Shown here: in pieces, positions 26,032-33,563 of the stretch | Numbering within the stretch: the first letter of the stretch is position 1 | How the letters are laid out: the number at the start of each line of letters is the position of its first letter | Origin: Deltaproteobacteria bacterium | Lineage (GTDB): Bacteria; Desulfobacterota; Desulfobacteria; Desulfobacterales; Desulfosalsimonadaceae | Direction: 5' to 3' | Assembly (NCBI GenBank): GCA_013151835.1 | Contig: JAADHK010000038.1 | Location: 1 to 40,477, forward strand | DNA: 40,477 bases | The notes under the pieces: model-generated | What the model was told of the DNA's origin: nothing | Databases searched by the model: none | Seen by the model: only the letters and a program-made list of their open reading frames with translations | Program-made: the position numbers and the translations under genes

Positions 26032-26249
26032 CCAACAGCTACCTCTACGTTGGTAACATAGACTTCGCCGTGAAATCTTTGTCTGCATTCCTCGGGAGAT
26101 GCGGTCTCAAAAAAAAGCTCAATGGCTTCCCGCAGATTATTTCTGGCCCCGTCAACAGTATCGCCCTGACTTGCGATATCCAGCTCCGGGCACAAAGACA
26201 CATAACCATCGTCTTCCCGTTCTATGATAGCTGTCAATAGTCTATTCAT
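26028..26249 (-). CDS. hicB: HicB-type antitoxin, short form
   Basis: HicB antitoxins have a partly degraded RNase H-like fold. This 73-aa protein reads LLTAIIEREDDGYVSLCPEL, then SQGDTVDGARNNLREAIELF, the core family pattern. There is no C-terminal helix-turn-helix or ribbon-helix-helix domain, so it may repress its own promoter poorly or not at all. GGAA five nt before the ATG supports the start. The antitoxin-first order and 4-nt overlap with hicA tie their translation. It follows argF by 42 nt, enough space for a small promoter that I cannot identify. Confidence 0.9.
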   Translation of the reverse strand: MNRLLTAIIEREDDGYVSLCPELDIASQGDTVDGARNNLREAIELFFETASPEECRQRFHGEVYVTNVEVAVG

Positions 26250-26291
26250 TATATTCCTTTTTTTACCACCGGTTAAGCAGATCATATATGA

Positions 26292-27212
26292 TTATGCCCC
26301 GGCCACCAGCATCTCCAGCAAGGCCTTGTGCATATGCAGCTTGTTTTCTGCCTGGTCCCAGACCACGGATTGCGGCCCTTCAAGAACTTCCTCGGATATT
26401 TCCTCGCCCCTGTGAGCCGGAAGGCAGTGCATGACAATGGCATCTTTATCGGCAAGCGAAACAAGTTGCGCATTCACCTGGAACGGCTCAAAAACAGATT
26501 TCCGGGCCTCGGCCTCGGCCTCCTGGCCCATGCTGGCCCAGACATCCGTGTTTATGACGTTTGCGCCCGAGACAGCCTTCACGGGATCATTGCATACCAA
26601 TATCCTTTTCCCGGATTTTTTAGCGGCCCGGTCCAGCACCCCTTGATCTGGCTCGTAACCAACGGGACAGGCAAGCGACAAACAAAAACCGAGAACCGAT
26701 GCCGCATTTATCCATGAATGGGCCATGTTGTTTCCATCACCCACCCATGCAATCTTGAGATTCTCAAGGAATTTTTTCTTTTCCATCACAGTCATGAGGT
26801 CGCTTAAAATCTGGCAGGGATGGTACATATCCGACAATGCGTTTATCACCGGAATGTCGCAATATTTTCCGAAATCCGCGATAGTGTCCTGGGAATACGT
26901 CCTGAGCACAAGGGCATCCAAGTACCGGGAAAGAACCCGCGCAGCATCGGGTATGGGCTCGCTCCGGGCAAGCTGGGTATCGGTTGCCGAGATAAAAAGC
27001 GGAGTGGCCCCGAGCTGGGCTGCGGCAGCCTCAAAAGAAATCCGGGTGCGGGTCGATTTTTTCTCAAATATCAGCCCAACGGTTTTTGCCGCAAGCGAAT
27101 TTTCAACGATCCCTTTTTTATGCCGGTCCTTAAGCTCAAATGCCCGGTCGAAAAGATTGTGAAACTCGTCCTTTGTGAAATCCGAAAGGCTTATTATGTC
27201 TTTTTTGCTCAT
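26292..27212 (-). CDS. argF: Ornithine carbamoyltransferase
   Basis: It makes citrulline from ornithine and carbamoyl phosphate. The carbamoyl phosphate motif STRTRISFE, the segment MYHPCQILSDLMT, the ornithine site INTDVWASMGQE and the HCLPAHRGEEI motif with its reactive cysteine are all present. I start the protein at MSKKDIISLSDF (306 aa) because TGGGGA lies about 8 nt upstream and this matches the family length; a further upstream ATG lies inside argD. It begins 4 nt after the argD stop. Confidence 0.96.
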   Translation of the reverse strand: MSKKDIISLSDFTKDEFHNLFDRAFELKDRHKKGIVENSLAAKTVGLIFEKKSTRTRISFEAAAAQLGATPLFISATDTQLARSEPIPDAARVLSRYLDALVLRTYSQDTIADFGKYCDIPVINALSDMYHPCQILSDLMTVMEKKKFLENLKIAWVGDGNNMAHSWINAASVLGFCLSLACPVGYEPDQGVLDRAAKKSGKRILVCNDPVKAVSGANVINTDVWASMGQEAEAEARKSVFEPFQVNAQLVSLADKDAIVMHCLPAHRGEEISEEVLEGPQSVVWDQAENKLHMHKALLEMLVAGA

Positions 27213-27216
27213 TAGA

Positions 27217-28440
27217 CTATTCCCCACAAATTGACGGATTTGAAAAAAGCCCGTCAAGGCACTCGATAAGAGAATCTATCTCCTCTTCCGTAATAATCAG
27301 AGGCGGCACAAAGCGCAGAATATTTTCCTGGATACAATTTATGATAAACCCTTTTTCCAGACATGCCGAGACAAAAGACGCTCCGGGAACCGAAAGGCGC
27401 ATTCCGAGCATAAGTCCCATACCCCGTACGTCTTCTATGATTTCATGCCGCTGCGCCAGCCACTCAAGGCGGGATTTGAAGTACGCGCCGATACGCGCAC
27501 ATCGTTCAACCACCTGCTCCCTTTCCATGAGCCTTACCACCTCAAGGGCCGCAGCGGTGATCACCGGTGTTCCCCCGAATGTCGAGGCGTGAGCGCCCGG
27601 GGAAAACGCGGATGCCACCTTTTCGGTAGCCAGCATGGCCCCTATGGGGAGCCCGTTTCCAAGGGCCTTGGCAAGGGTCATGATATCGGGCGTGACATTG
27701 AAATGCTCGTATGCAAAAAACTTTCCCGTCCGGCCGATGCCGGTCTGAATTTCATCAAAAATCAGGATGGTCCCGGTTTCGTCGCACAGGTCCCGGAGAG
27801 ACTCGAGATACCCGGGGTCCGGAGCGCGCACACCGCCCTCGCCCTGGATCGGCTCAATAAGCACCGCGCAGATAGTGTCGTCAAGGCGTTGCCGGACAGC
27901 GTCCACATCATTAAACGGCACGAAATCAAACCCCTCCAGGATCGGCTCGAATCCCTCGCGGACCTTTTTCTGGCCGGTTGCCGAAAGTGCGGCAAAGGTG
28001 CGGCCGTGAAAGGAGTTTTCCATGGCGATTATCCGACACCGGCCTGTCTTTCCCTGGTCGAAAAAAAACTTTCTCGCAAGCTTGATGGCAGCCTCGTTAG
28101 CCTCGGCCCCGGAGTTGGCGAAAAACACCCTGTCGGCAAAGCTGTGGGATACCAGCCAGTCGGCAAGCTCAGTCTGGGGCACGGTATAATAAAGATTTGA
28201 CACGTGAAAAAGCGTATCCGCCTGCCGGCACAGGGCCGACGCTACCTCGGGACAGGAGTGGCCCAGGTTGCACACCGCGATCCCGGCTAAAAAATCGGTA
28301 TATTTCCGGCCCTGATCATCCCATAGGGTGCAGCCCCGCCCACGCATGAAAACAATGGGTAACCGGCGGTAGGTGTTACAGATCACCCGGTCCGACAAGA
28401 CTTTTATGCCCGTTTTTAAATTATTCATCTTCTTTATCAT
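27217..28440 (-). CDS. argD: Acetylornithine aminotransferase
   Basis: This PLP enzyme converts N-acetylglutamate semialdehyde to N-acetylornithine and, in many bacteria, also serves lysine synthesis. FANSGAEANEAAIKLARK binds PLP phosphate; LIFDEIQTGIGRTGKFFAY holds the pyridine-binding aspartate; the Schiff-base lysine is in MTLAKALGNGLPIGAML. The length of 407 aa is normal. Its ATG overlaps the argB stop by 4 nt (ATGA), so I prefer it to an ATG four codons later. Confidence 0.96.
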   Translation of the reverse strand: MIKKMNNLKTGIKVLSDRVICNTYRRLPIVFMRGRGCTLWDDQGRKYTDFLAGIAVCNLGHSCPEVASALCRQADTLFHVSNLYYTVPQTELADWLVSHSFADRVFFANSGAEANEAAIKLARKFFFDQGKTGRCRIIAMENSFHGRTFAALSATGQKKVREGFEPILEGFDFVPFNDVDAVRQRLDDTICAVLIEPIQGEGGVRAPDPGYLESLRDLCDETGTILIFDEIQTGIGRTGKFFAYEHFNVTPDIMTLAKALGNGLPIGAMLATEKVASAFSPGAHASTFGGTPVITAAALEVVRLMEREQVVERCARIGAYFKSRLEWLAQRHEIIEDVRGMGLMLGMRLSVPGASFVSACLEKGFIINCIQENILRFVPPLIITEEEIDSLIECLDGLFSNPSICGE

Positions 28441-29312
28441 CCAGTAACTTGAGTTCCTATCCCCTGATTGGTAAAAAGTTCCAGGAGAAGCGCATGTCTC
28501 CGGGTTCCATTTATAATCTGGACCTTGTCCACGCCTTTTTCAAGGGCGGCGATGGCATATTCCACCTTTGGAATCATCCCCCCTGAGATCGTATTGTTTT
28601 CAATCATCCGTTTTGCCGCAACAGCATTAATCGACGTAACCAGTTCTTTACAGGAGTCGAGGATTCCGTCCACATCCGTAAGATAGATCAACCGGCCGGA
28701 CGAAAGCGCGCCCGCAACCTTTGCGGCCACAAGATCCGCGTTTATGTTATACGTCTCGCCGGACGTGCCGGCCCCCACCGGTGCGATGACCGGGATAAAG
28801 CCTTTTTGCGAGAGGGTGACAATCAGTTCGGTATTGATATTCGTGACCGTCCCCACGAGTCCGGGGTCGATGATCTCCGGAGCCCCGGCCCCCTCCCCCT
28901 GGTGCAGGAGCTGGAGCTTGTCGGCCATGATAAGGTTCCCATCCTTTCCGGACAGGCCCACGGCTTTGCCGCCCTGGCGGTTTATCTGGGCCACGATGGC
29001 CTTGTTCACCTTGCCGCCCAGAACCATCTCCACCACGTCCATGGTCTCGGAATCGGTGAAACGCATGCCTCGGACGAATTTTACGGAAATCCCCATCTTT
29101 TCCATCACCGAGTTAATCTGGGGTCCACCGCCGTGGACCACGACCGGATGAAGCCCGATAAGCTTCATTAGCGTGATATCCCGGGCGAAATCGTCCTTTA
29201 AAGTTTCATCCACCATGGCATGCCCGCCGTACTTGACCACGATGGTCATGCCGGAAAAATACCGGATATACGGCAGGGCCTCTATGAGTATGTCGGCGAC
29301 ACTTGGTGTCAT
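28437..29312 (-). CDS. argB: N-acetylglutamate kinase
   Basis: ArgB phosphorylates N-acetylglutamate. The amino-acid-kinase motifs VVKYGGHAM, VVVHGGGPQI and SGKDGNLIMADKL are present. The N-terminal helix ADILIEALPYIRYFSG is typical of the hexameric, arginine-inhibited class, so feedback control by arginine is likely (family knowledge). The start is set at the ATG giving MTPSVADIL (291 aa), because AAGGAG sits exactly 6 nt upstream; in-frame GTG and ATG codons further up overlap hslU. No argC, argJ or argA is next to it. Confidence 0.96.
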   Translation of the reverse strand: MTPSVADILIEALPYIRYFSGMTIVVKYGGHAMVDETLKDDFARDITLMKLIGLHPVVVHGGGPQINSVMEKMGISVKFVRGMRFTDSETMDVVEMVLGGKVNKAIVAQINRQGGKAVGLSGKDGNLIMADKLQLLHQGEGAGAPEIIDPGLVGTVTNINTELIVTLSQKGFIPVIAPVGAGTSGETYNINADLVAAKVAGALSSGRLIYLTDVDGILDSCKELVTSINAVAAKRMIENNTISGGMIPKVEYAIAALEKGVDKVQIINGTRRHALLLELFTNQGIGTQVTG

Positions 29313-29326
29313 GGGGCGCTCCTTCA

Positions 29327-30727
29327 TCACAGAATATACCGGCTCAGGTCCTGATCCTCGCGCACATCCTTTAAGCCATCCATAACAAAGGAGCGGTCAA
29401 TAACGATTTTACGGTCATCCATATCCGGGGCCTCAAACAATATCTCTTCCAAAAGATGCTCCATGAGCGTATGGAGCCGCCGGGCTCCTATGTTTTCCGC
29501 CTGGTTGTTCACATCCTCGGCCATGGTCGCGATCTCGTTGACCGCCTCGTCATTAAAGGAAAGATCAATGCCTTCAGTGCGCAAAAGCGCCATGTACTGG
29601 AGGAGAAGCGCGTTTTTCGGTTCCGTCAGTATCCGGAAAAAGTCCTTTTTATGCAGGGAATCGAGTTCCACCCTGATGGGAAACCGGCCCTGTAATTCGG
29701 GGATCAGGTCGGACGGCTTGCTCACGTGAAATGCACCTGACGCTATAAACAGGATGTGATCTGTCCTGACAGGCCCGTATTTCGTGTTTATGGTGCTCCC
29801 CTCTATGATAGGCAAAAGATCGCGCTGGACCCCTTCGCGTGATATGTCCGGCCCGCTCCCACCAGTATTTCCGGCGATCTTGTCAATTTCGTCCAAGAAA
29901 ATTATGCCCGACTGCTCCACCTTGGTTTTTGCTTCGGAAACGACCTTCTCCATATCAACCAGACTCTGAGCCTCTTCCTGGGCAATGATTTCAAGGGCCT
30001 CCGAAACGGTCACCCGCCGCTTCCGCGACGTTCCCTTGGGCATGAGACTTCCAAGCATATCCTTGAAATTAATGCCCATCTCCTCGATACCGGCGTTGGA
30101 AAATATCTCCACCATGGGCATGGACTTGTCCGGGACTTCCAGATCGACCTTCCGTTCGTCGAGCTTGCCGGCCCGCAGCATTTTTTTCAACTTTTCCCTG
30201 GTGGCGGTCATGGACTGCCTGGGCGCGGATGCATCCGGAGCGATTTCAATCACGTCATCACTGCCCGGGTTGAGTGCCGGGTCCGGGGCCGGTTTTGCCG
30301 ACTGCTCCCCACTTTCAGGCAAAAGAAGGTCTAATACCCGTTCCTCGGCAATGTTAGCGGCCTTTTCCGTAACCGCCTCCTGCTCCCGGACCTTAAGCAT
30401 GTTGATGGTCATTTCGAGAAGATCCCGGACCATGGACTCAACGTCGCGGCCCACATAACCCACCTCGGTGAACTTGGATGCCTCCACCTTGTAAAAGGGA
30501 GAATCCGTGAGCTTTGCTAAGCGCCGTGCAATCTCAGTTTTTCCAACTCCGGTGGGGCCGATCAGGATAATGTTTTTCGGCGCGATCTCGTCGGCGAGTT
30601 CCGGGTCCACCTTGCGGCGGCGCCACCTGTTTCGCAAGGCGATCGCCACGGATCGCTTTGCCCGGCCCTGGCCGATGATATATTTGTCTAGTTCAGACAC
30701 GATTTCCGATGGTTTAAGGCTGCTCAT
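29327..30727 (-). CDS. hslU: HslU, ATPase subunit of the HslUV protease
   Basis: HslU is a hexameric AAA+ unfoldase that feeds HslV. Walker [10 protein letters not shown] (57-65), Walker [12 protein letters not shown] and sensor segments are present, with a long I-domain between them (about residues 105-240). The C-terminal tail DLSRYIL is the segment that docks into HslV and activates it. The length of 466 aa is normal. It follows hslV by 47 nt, which is filled by a short degenerate repeat. Confidence 0.97.
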   Translation of the reverse strand: MSSLKPSEIVSELDKYIIGQGRAKRSVAIALRNRWRRRKVDPELADEIAPKNIILIGPTGVGKTEIARRLAKLTDSPFYKVEASKFTEVGYVGRDVESMVRDLLEMTINMLKVREQEAVTEKAANIAEERVLDLLLPESGEQSAKPAPDPALNPGSDDVIEIAPDASAPRQSMTATREKLKKMLRAGKLDERKVDLEVPDKSMPMVEIFSNAGIEEMGINFKDMLGSLMPKGTSRKRRVTVSEALEIIAQEEAQSLVDMEKVVSEAKTKVEQSGIIFLDEIDKIAGNTGGSGPDISREGVQRDLLPIIEGSTINTKYGPVRTDHILFIASGAFHVSKPSDLIPELQGRFPIRVELDSLHKKDFFRILTEPKNALLLQYMALLRTEGIDLSFNDEAVNEIATMAEDVNNQAENIGARRLHTLMEHLLEEILFEAPDMDDRKIVIDRSFVMDGLKDVREDQDLSRYIL

Positions 30728-30733
30728 AATATT

Positions 30734-30774
30734 CCAGTTTTCGGTTATCAGTTATCAGTTGCCGGTTGTCGGTT
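30734..30774. repeat. Short degenerate tandem repeat between hslV and hslU
   Basis: ttatcagttatcagttgccg and the flanking cagttttcgg and gttgtcggtttcagg are imperfect copies of a 7-8-nt unit like CAGTTATC. It resembles the tract at 21421-21458. Confidence 0.65.
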
Positions 30775-31320
30775 TCAGGCTTCTTCTATTGTAAAAACAT
30801 CATTTGTAAACACGCAGATACCGGACGCGATCTTCATGGCTTCCGCCACAATGCCGTTTGCATCGCAACCAATGGTCTCTGCGTGGGAAAGAAGCGCCAC
30901 AGCAGCGGCATGGGCCGCAACCCCACCCGATCCTATGGCGATCACGCCCTCGTCCGGCTCGATCACGTCGCCGTTTCCGGATATCAGGAGCATGTTCTTG
31001 TCGTCCACGGCGATCATCATGGCCTCGAGCCGCCGGAGATACTTATCCGTGCGCCAGTCCCGGGCCAGCTCAACCGCAGCCCGGATCAGGTTGCCGTTGT
31101 ATCGTTCGAGCTTTGCTTCAAGCTTTTCGGACAGGTTCAGGGCGTCGGCGGTTGCGCCCGCAAACCCGACCACTATGGTGTCGTTAAAAATCCTGCGGAC
31201 CTTCTTTGCCCTGTGCTTGACAATGGTATTATTGAGCGTGACCTGGCCATCGCCCGCCACAACCGTTTTTCCGTTGTAACGGACCGCGAGTATTGTTGTG
31301 CCGTGAAAAGAATCCATCAT
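30775..31320 (-). CDS. hslV: HslV, peptidase subunit of the HslUV protease
   Basis: HslV is an N-terminal threonine protease forming a double hexamer. FHGTTILAVRYNGKTVVAGD has the Thr that becomes the mature N-terminus after removal of a short propeptide (MMDSFHG). GDGQVTLNNTIVK follows. The length of 181 aa is normal. Two adjacent ATGs are possible starts with only a weak ribosome site. It leads hslV-hslU and is separated from xerC by a full palindromic element. Confidence 0.96.
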   Translation of the reverse strand: MMDSFHGTTILAVRYNGKTVVAGDGQVTLNNTIVKHRAKKVRRIFNDTIVVGFAGATADALNLSEKLEAKLERYNGNLIRAAVELARDWRTDKYLRRLEAMMIAVDDKNMLLISGNGDVIEPDEGVIAIGSGGVAAHAAAVALLSHAETIGCDANGIVAEAMKIASGICVFTNDVFTIEEA

Positions 31321-31358
31321 TTAACACTCTTTAAAAATAAGGTTGTCATTTTGCAAAA

Positions 31359-31485
31359 GATGGCTAAGTCAAAAGCTCCATATACAAGGCGCAGTGTTTT
31401 TTCAGGAACGAAGGCATACATATAGTATGTCGAGTGACTGAAAAAATACTGCAACGCCGTAGATGGGGCTTTTAACGACGCCATC
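31359..31485. repeat. Full-length dispersed palindromic element, copy C
   Basis: It is a 127-bp imperfect inverted repeat. The outer arm GATGGCTAAGTCAAAAGC pairs with the complement of GCTTTTAACGACGCCATC. The inner stem is 31392-31405 with 31438-31451 (cagtgttttttcag with ctgaaaaaatactg). The central segment GGCATACATATAGTATGTCG is near-identical to that of copy A. Its end overlaps the xerC stop codon by two bases. Confidence 0.85.
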
Positions 31486-32449
31486 ATTTCCTTGGATGAG
31501 CTCCGTCATACGCGGCCATCAAATGATCGATGCTGACATGCGTGTATTTCTGGGTGGTGGAGAGCTGGCTATGCCCCAAAAGCTCCTGCACCACTCTTAA
31601 ATCAAGACCGGCATCAAGCAGATGCGTGGCAAACGTGTGCCTAAGCGCGTGCGGCGAAATGGGCGTCGCAAGATTTGCCGCCCTTGCAGCCTCGTTTATG
31701 ATCCGGCCAACGGACCTGTCGGTAAGCCTGCTCCCGAAAAGGTTTAAAAAAAGCGGCCCTTTCCAGATGTCGGGCGGCGGTTTTTTAATTTCACCCAAGG
31801 CATCGCGATACGTTCGTATGGATTCAATCGCGTATCTTCCCACGGGAACTATCCTCTCCTTTGCTCCCTTTCCCATTACCCGGATCATCCGTCCGGAAAA
31901 ATCGATATCCTCCACGTCCATACCCACGAGTTCGGACACGCGCACACCCGTTGAATACAAGGTTTCGATGATAGCGCGGTTCCTTTTTCCGGAAACAGTG
32001 TCCACGGGCACGGATTCTATAAGCCGAAACACGTCATCCACGGTCAGGTAAACGGGAATCGTTTTTTCCTGTTTGGGCGTCAGGACCGATGCAGCAGGAT
32101 TTGTGGAAATCACCCCGTATTTTTCAAGATAGTTAAATAGCGAGCGGATGGACGAAAGCTTTCTGGATATGGTCGTCCGGGTCAGTTTCTGCTTGTAGAG
32201 AAAGCCTAAGTAACTGCGGATCACAAGTACGCTGATCGCCTCCACGTCCGCCGCGTCCGTATCGGCCTCCCCCTCGGCCGCAGGGTCCACCAGGGCGCGA
32301 TTGGCTGCGAAATAGGACAAAAAATCCTGTAAATCCCGTGTATACGCCCTGCAGGTATTCGATGAATACCCCTTCTCAACGGAAAGGTAATCCACGAATG
32401 AATCGATCAGATGCGTTATAGCCGCTGCATTCATTATCCTAAAATCCAT
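31484..32449 (-). CDS. xerC: Tyrosine recombinase XerC
   Basis: XerC with XerD resolves chromosome dimers at dif. An N-terminal core-binding SAM-like domain (FVDYLSVEKGYSSNTCRAY) is followed by the catalytic domain with Arg in STGVRVSELVGMD, HALRHTFATHLL (His-x-x-Arg), LLGHSQLSTTQKYTHV (His and the nucleophile Tyr). About 321 aa is slightly long owing to an acidic insert after residue 60 or so. The start is uncertain: an ATG at 32449 is used here, an ATG at 32434 has AGGA close to it, and a TTG lies at 32458. Its stop overlaps a palindromic repeat. Confidence 0.93.
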   Translation of the reverse strand: MDFRIMNAAAITHLIDSFVDYLSVEKGYSSNTCRAYTRDLQDFLSYFAANRALVDPAAEGEADTDAADVEAISVLVIRSYLGFLYKQKLTRTTISRKLSSIRSLFNYLEKYGVISTNPAASVLTPKQEKTIPVYLTVDDVFRLIESVPVDTVSGKRNRAIIETLYSTGVRVSELVGMDVEDIDFSGRMIRVMGKGAKERIVPVGRYAIESIRTYRDALGEIKKPPPDIWKGPLFLNLFGSRLTDRSVGRIINEAARAANLATPISPHALRHTFATHLLDAGLDLRVVQELLGHSQLSTTQKYTHVSIDHLMAAYDGAHPRK

Positions 32450-32472
32450 GGTGGACAAGGGGGAAAATGTCC

Positions 32473-33057
32473 TTAAAAATTAATCATCTCCTCAATTTCG
32501 TTCCAGGATGAAACCTCTAAGAACGGGTGCGGTTTTCTATTCCACGGCTGGTTGAAGACAATGGGCGTAACCCCTGCCTCGGCCAGCACGAAGCAGGTCT
32601 CAAGCCGGTCATCCACAAACCAGGAAACCCCTTTTTCCAAAAGCACGTCCTTTTTATCCGAAAAAGACCCGGTTGCAACAATCTCTATATCGGAAGGCGA
32701 AACGTCCAGCCGGGCCAAAAGCCACTCTTCAATATGTTCGGCATCCGGCCGGGCCGTCACGAAAAGAGTTGGCCGATGCCGTTTATTCAACCGCTTTAAG
32801 ATATGAATGGCTCCGGGAAGCGGATACAGGGAGAATGCATGTTCTCCGGAAAGTATCCGTAATATTATCTGCGTAAGCGCATCGTCGTCAAGGCCTGTGG
32901 ATTTTCTCACGTCATATTCGGTGATATCTTCATAGCGAATGCCCGTAACACCGAAGTCTCCGGCAATGGAAAGAAAAAGCGACATCGTATCCGCCACCAC
33001 GCCGTCGATATCAAAGGCGATGCGCGACGGGTCGATCTTTATACCATCTGCGTACAT
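32473..33057 (-). CDS. HAD-superfamily phosphatase, 5'(3')-nucleotidase (NT5C)-like
   Basis: HAD motif I FDIDGVVADT has the nucleophile D16 and acid D18; motif II is FVTARP; the motif III lysine is in SFSDKKDVLLEKG; motif IV is WFVDDRLETC. The small cap between motifs I and II suits deoxyribonucleotidase-like enzymes. The protein is 194 aa and cytoplasmic. The substrate is unproven; nucleotide phosphates are the best guess from family likeness. It begins 3 nt after the stop of the Rho-N-like gene and is followed by xerC, so the three are probably co-transcribed. Confidence 0.82.
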   Translation of the reverse strand: MYADGIKIDPSRIAFDIDGVVADTMSLFLSIAGDFGVTGIRYEDITEYDVRKSTGLDDDALTQIILRILSGEHAFSLYPLPGAIHILKRLNKRHRPTLFVTARPDAEHIEEWLLARLDVSPSDIEIVATGSFSDKKDVLLEKGVSWFVDDRLETCFVLAEAGVTPIVFNQPWNRKPHPFLEVSSWNEIEEMINF

Positions 33058-33060
33058 GTA

Positions 33061-33393
33061 TCAGGCGAGCTGCCTGGTCTTTTTCTTCAACCTGCTTATC
33101 TTCCGTCGATAAATATCGGCCATTTTACGGTTGCCTTCCTGGTGAAGGGCTGTCCTTTTCTCTTTAAGATCGCGAATTTTAATCTTTACCGAGCGGACCG
33201 TGGCATCGCTGCGGCTCTTTTTGGCGTTCGGATCCTCAATTCCCTTTGCCTTGCGGATGGCGGCCAGAAGTTCCGACTTGTTCAAGCCGTGAGCGCCGGT
33301 AATTTCCGGAATTTCCTTGGCCTCATCCCGCAGTTCCTTTGCCGTCATCTTTTCTATGGGCTTTTTCTTCTTGTCCTTATCCTTTTTCCCCAT
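33061..33393 (-). CDS. Small Rho N-terminal (SAP-like) domain protein
   Basis: The 110-aa protein has a Lys-rich start (MGKKDKDKKKKPIEK), a helical Rho-N/SAP-type motif (MTAKELRDEAKEIPEITGAH, then LNKSELLAAIRKAKGIE), and a basic helical C-terminal half likely to form a coiled coil (SVKIKIRDLKEKRTALHQEG). Rho itself starts with a similar helical motif (5.4-6.6 kb). There is no ATPase or cold-shock domain. A nucleic-acid-binding role is probable but untested. AAGGAGAAGGA precedes the ATG. A good promoter and a terminator-like hairpin lie in its leader, suggesting control by attenuation. Confidence 0.8.
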   Translation of the reverse strand: MGKKDKDKKKKPIEKMTAKELRDEAKEIPEITGAHGLNKSELLAAIRKAKGIEDPNAKKSRSDATVRSVKIKIRDLKEKRTALHQEGNRKMADIYRRKISRLKKKTRQLA

Positions 33394-33433
33394 TTGAATC
33401 CTTCTCCTTGCAATAACATGTTTCCATAAATCC

Positions 33434-33464
33434 TCAAAAACAAAACGGAGGCTTACGGCCCCCG
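33434..33464 (-). terminator. Terminator-like hairpin in the leader of the Rho-N-like gene
   Basis: On the minus strand CGGGGGC and GCCTCCG form a 7-bp GC-rich stem (one G-T pair) around CGTAA, followed by TTTTGTTTTTG. It lies about 40 nt before the start codon and downstream of the promoter at 33489-33518, so it could act as an attenuator. Confidence 0.5.
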
Positions 33465-33488
33465 CTTGCCGGTTAAAAACAGACTGTA

Positions 33489-33518
33489 ATCTTAAAACAT
33501 CCGGTTTGATTATGTCAA
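33489..33518 (-). promoter_or_regulatory. Sigma-70-type promoter for the Rho-N-like gene
   Basis: On the minus strand TTGACA (33513-33518), 18 nt, then TAAGAT (33489-33494). It is the clearest promoter in the 20-36 kb run and probably drives the Rho-N-like gene, the HAD phosphatase and xerC. Confidence 0.55.
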
Positions 33519-33527
33519 TGTATAATT

Positions 33528-33563
33528 GATGGTCTCGTAAAAAGCTTTTTTACGGAGTCGTTA
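33528..33563. repeat. Minimal palindromic element at the udg stop codon, copy D
   Basis: GATGGTCTCGTAAAAAGC is followed at once by TTTTTTACGGAGTCGTTA, i.e. just the two outer arms with no interior. The udg TAA stop lies within its last bases. It can also serve as a terminator on either strand. Confidence 0.8.

Noticed and set aside
27445-28200. A 251-codon plus-strand open frame inside argD
   Set aside because: It mirrors the codon pattern of argD on the opposite strand; argD is full length and well conserved.
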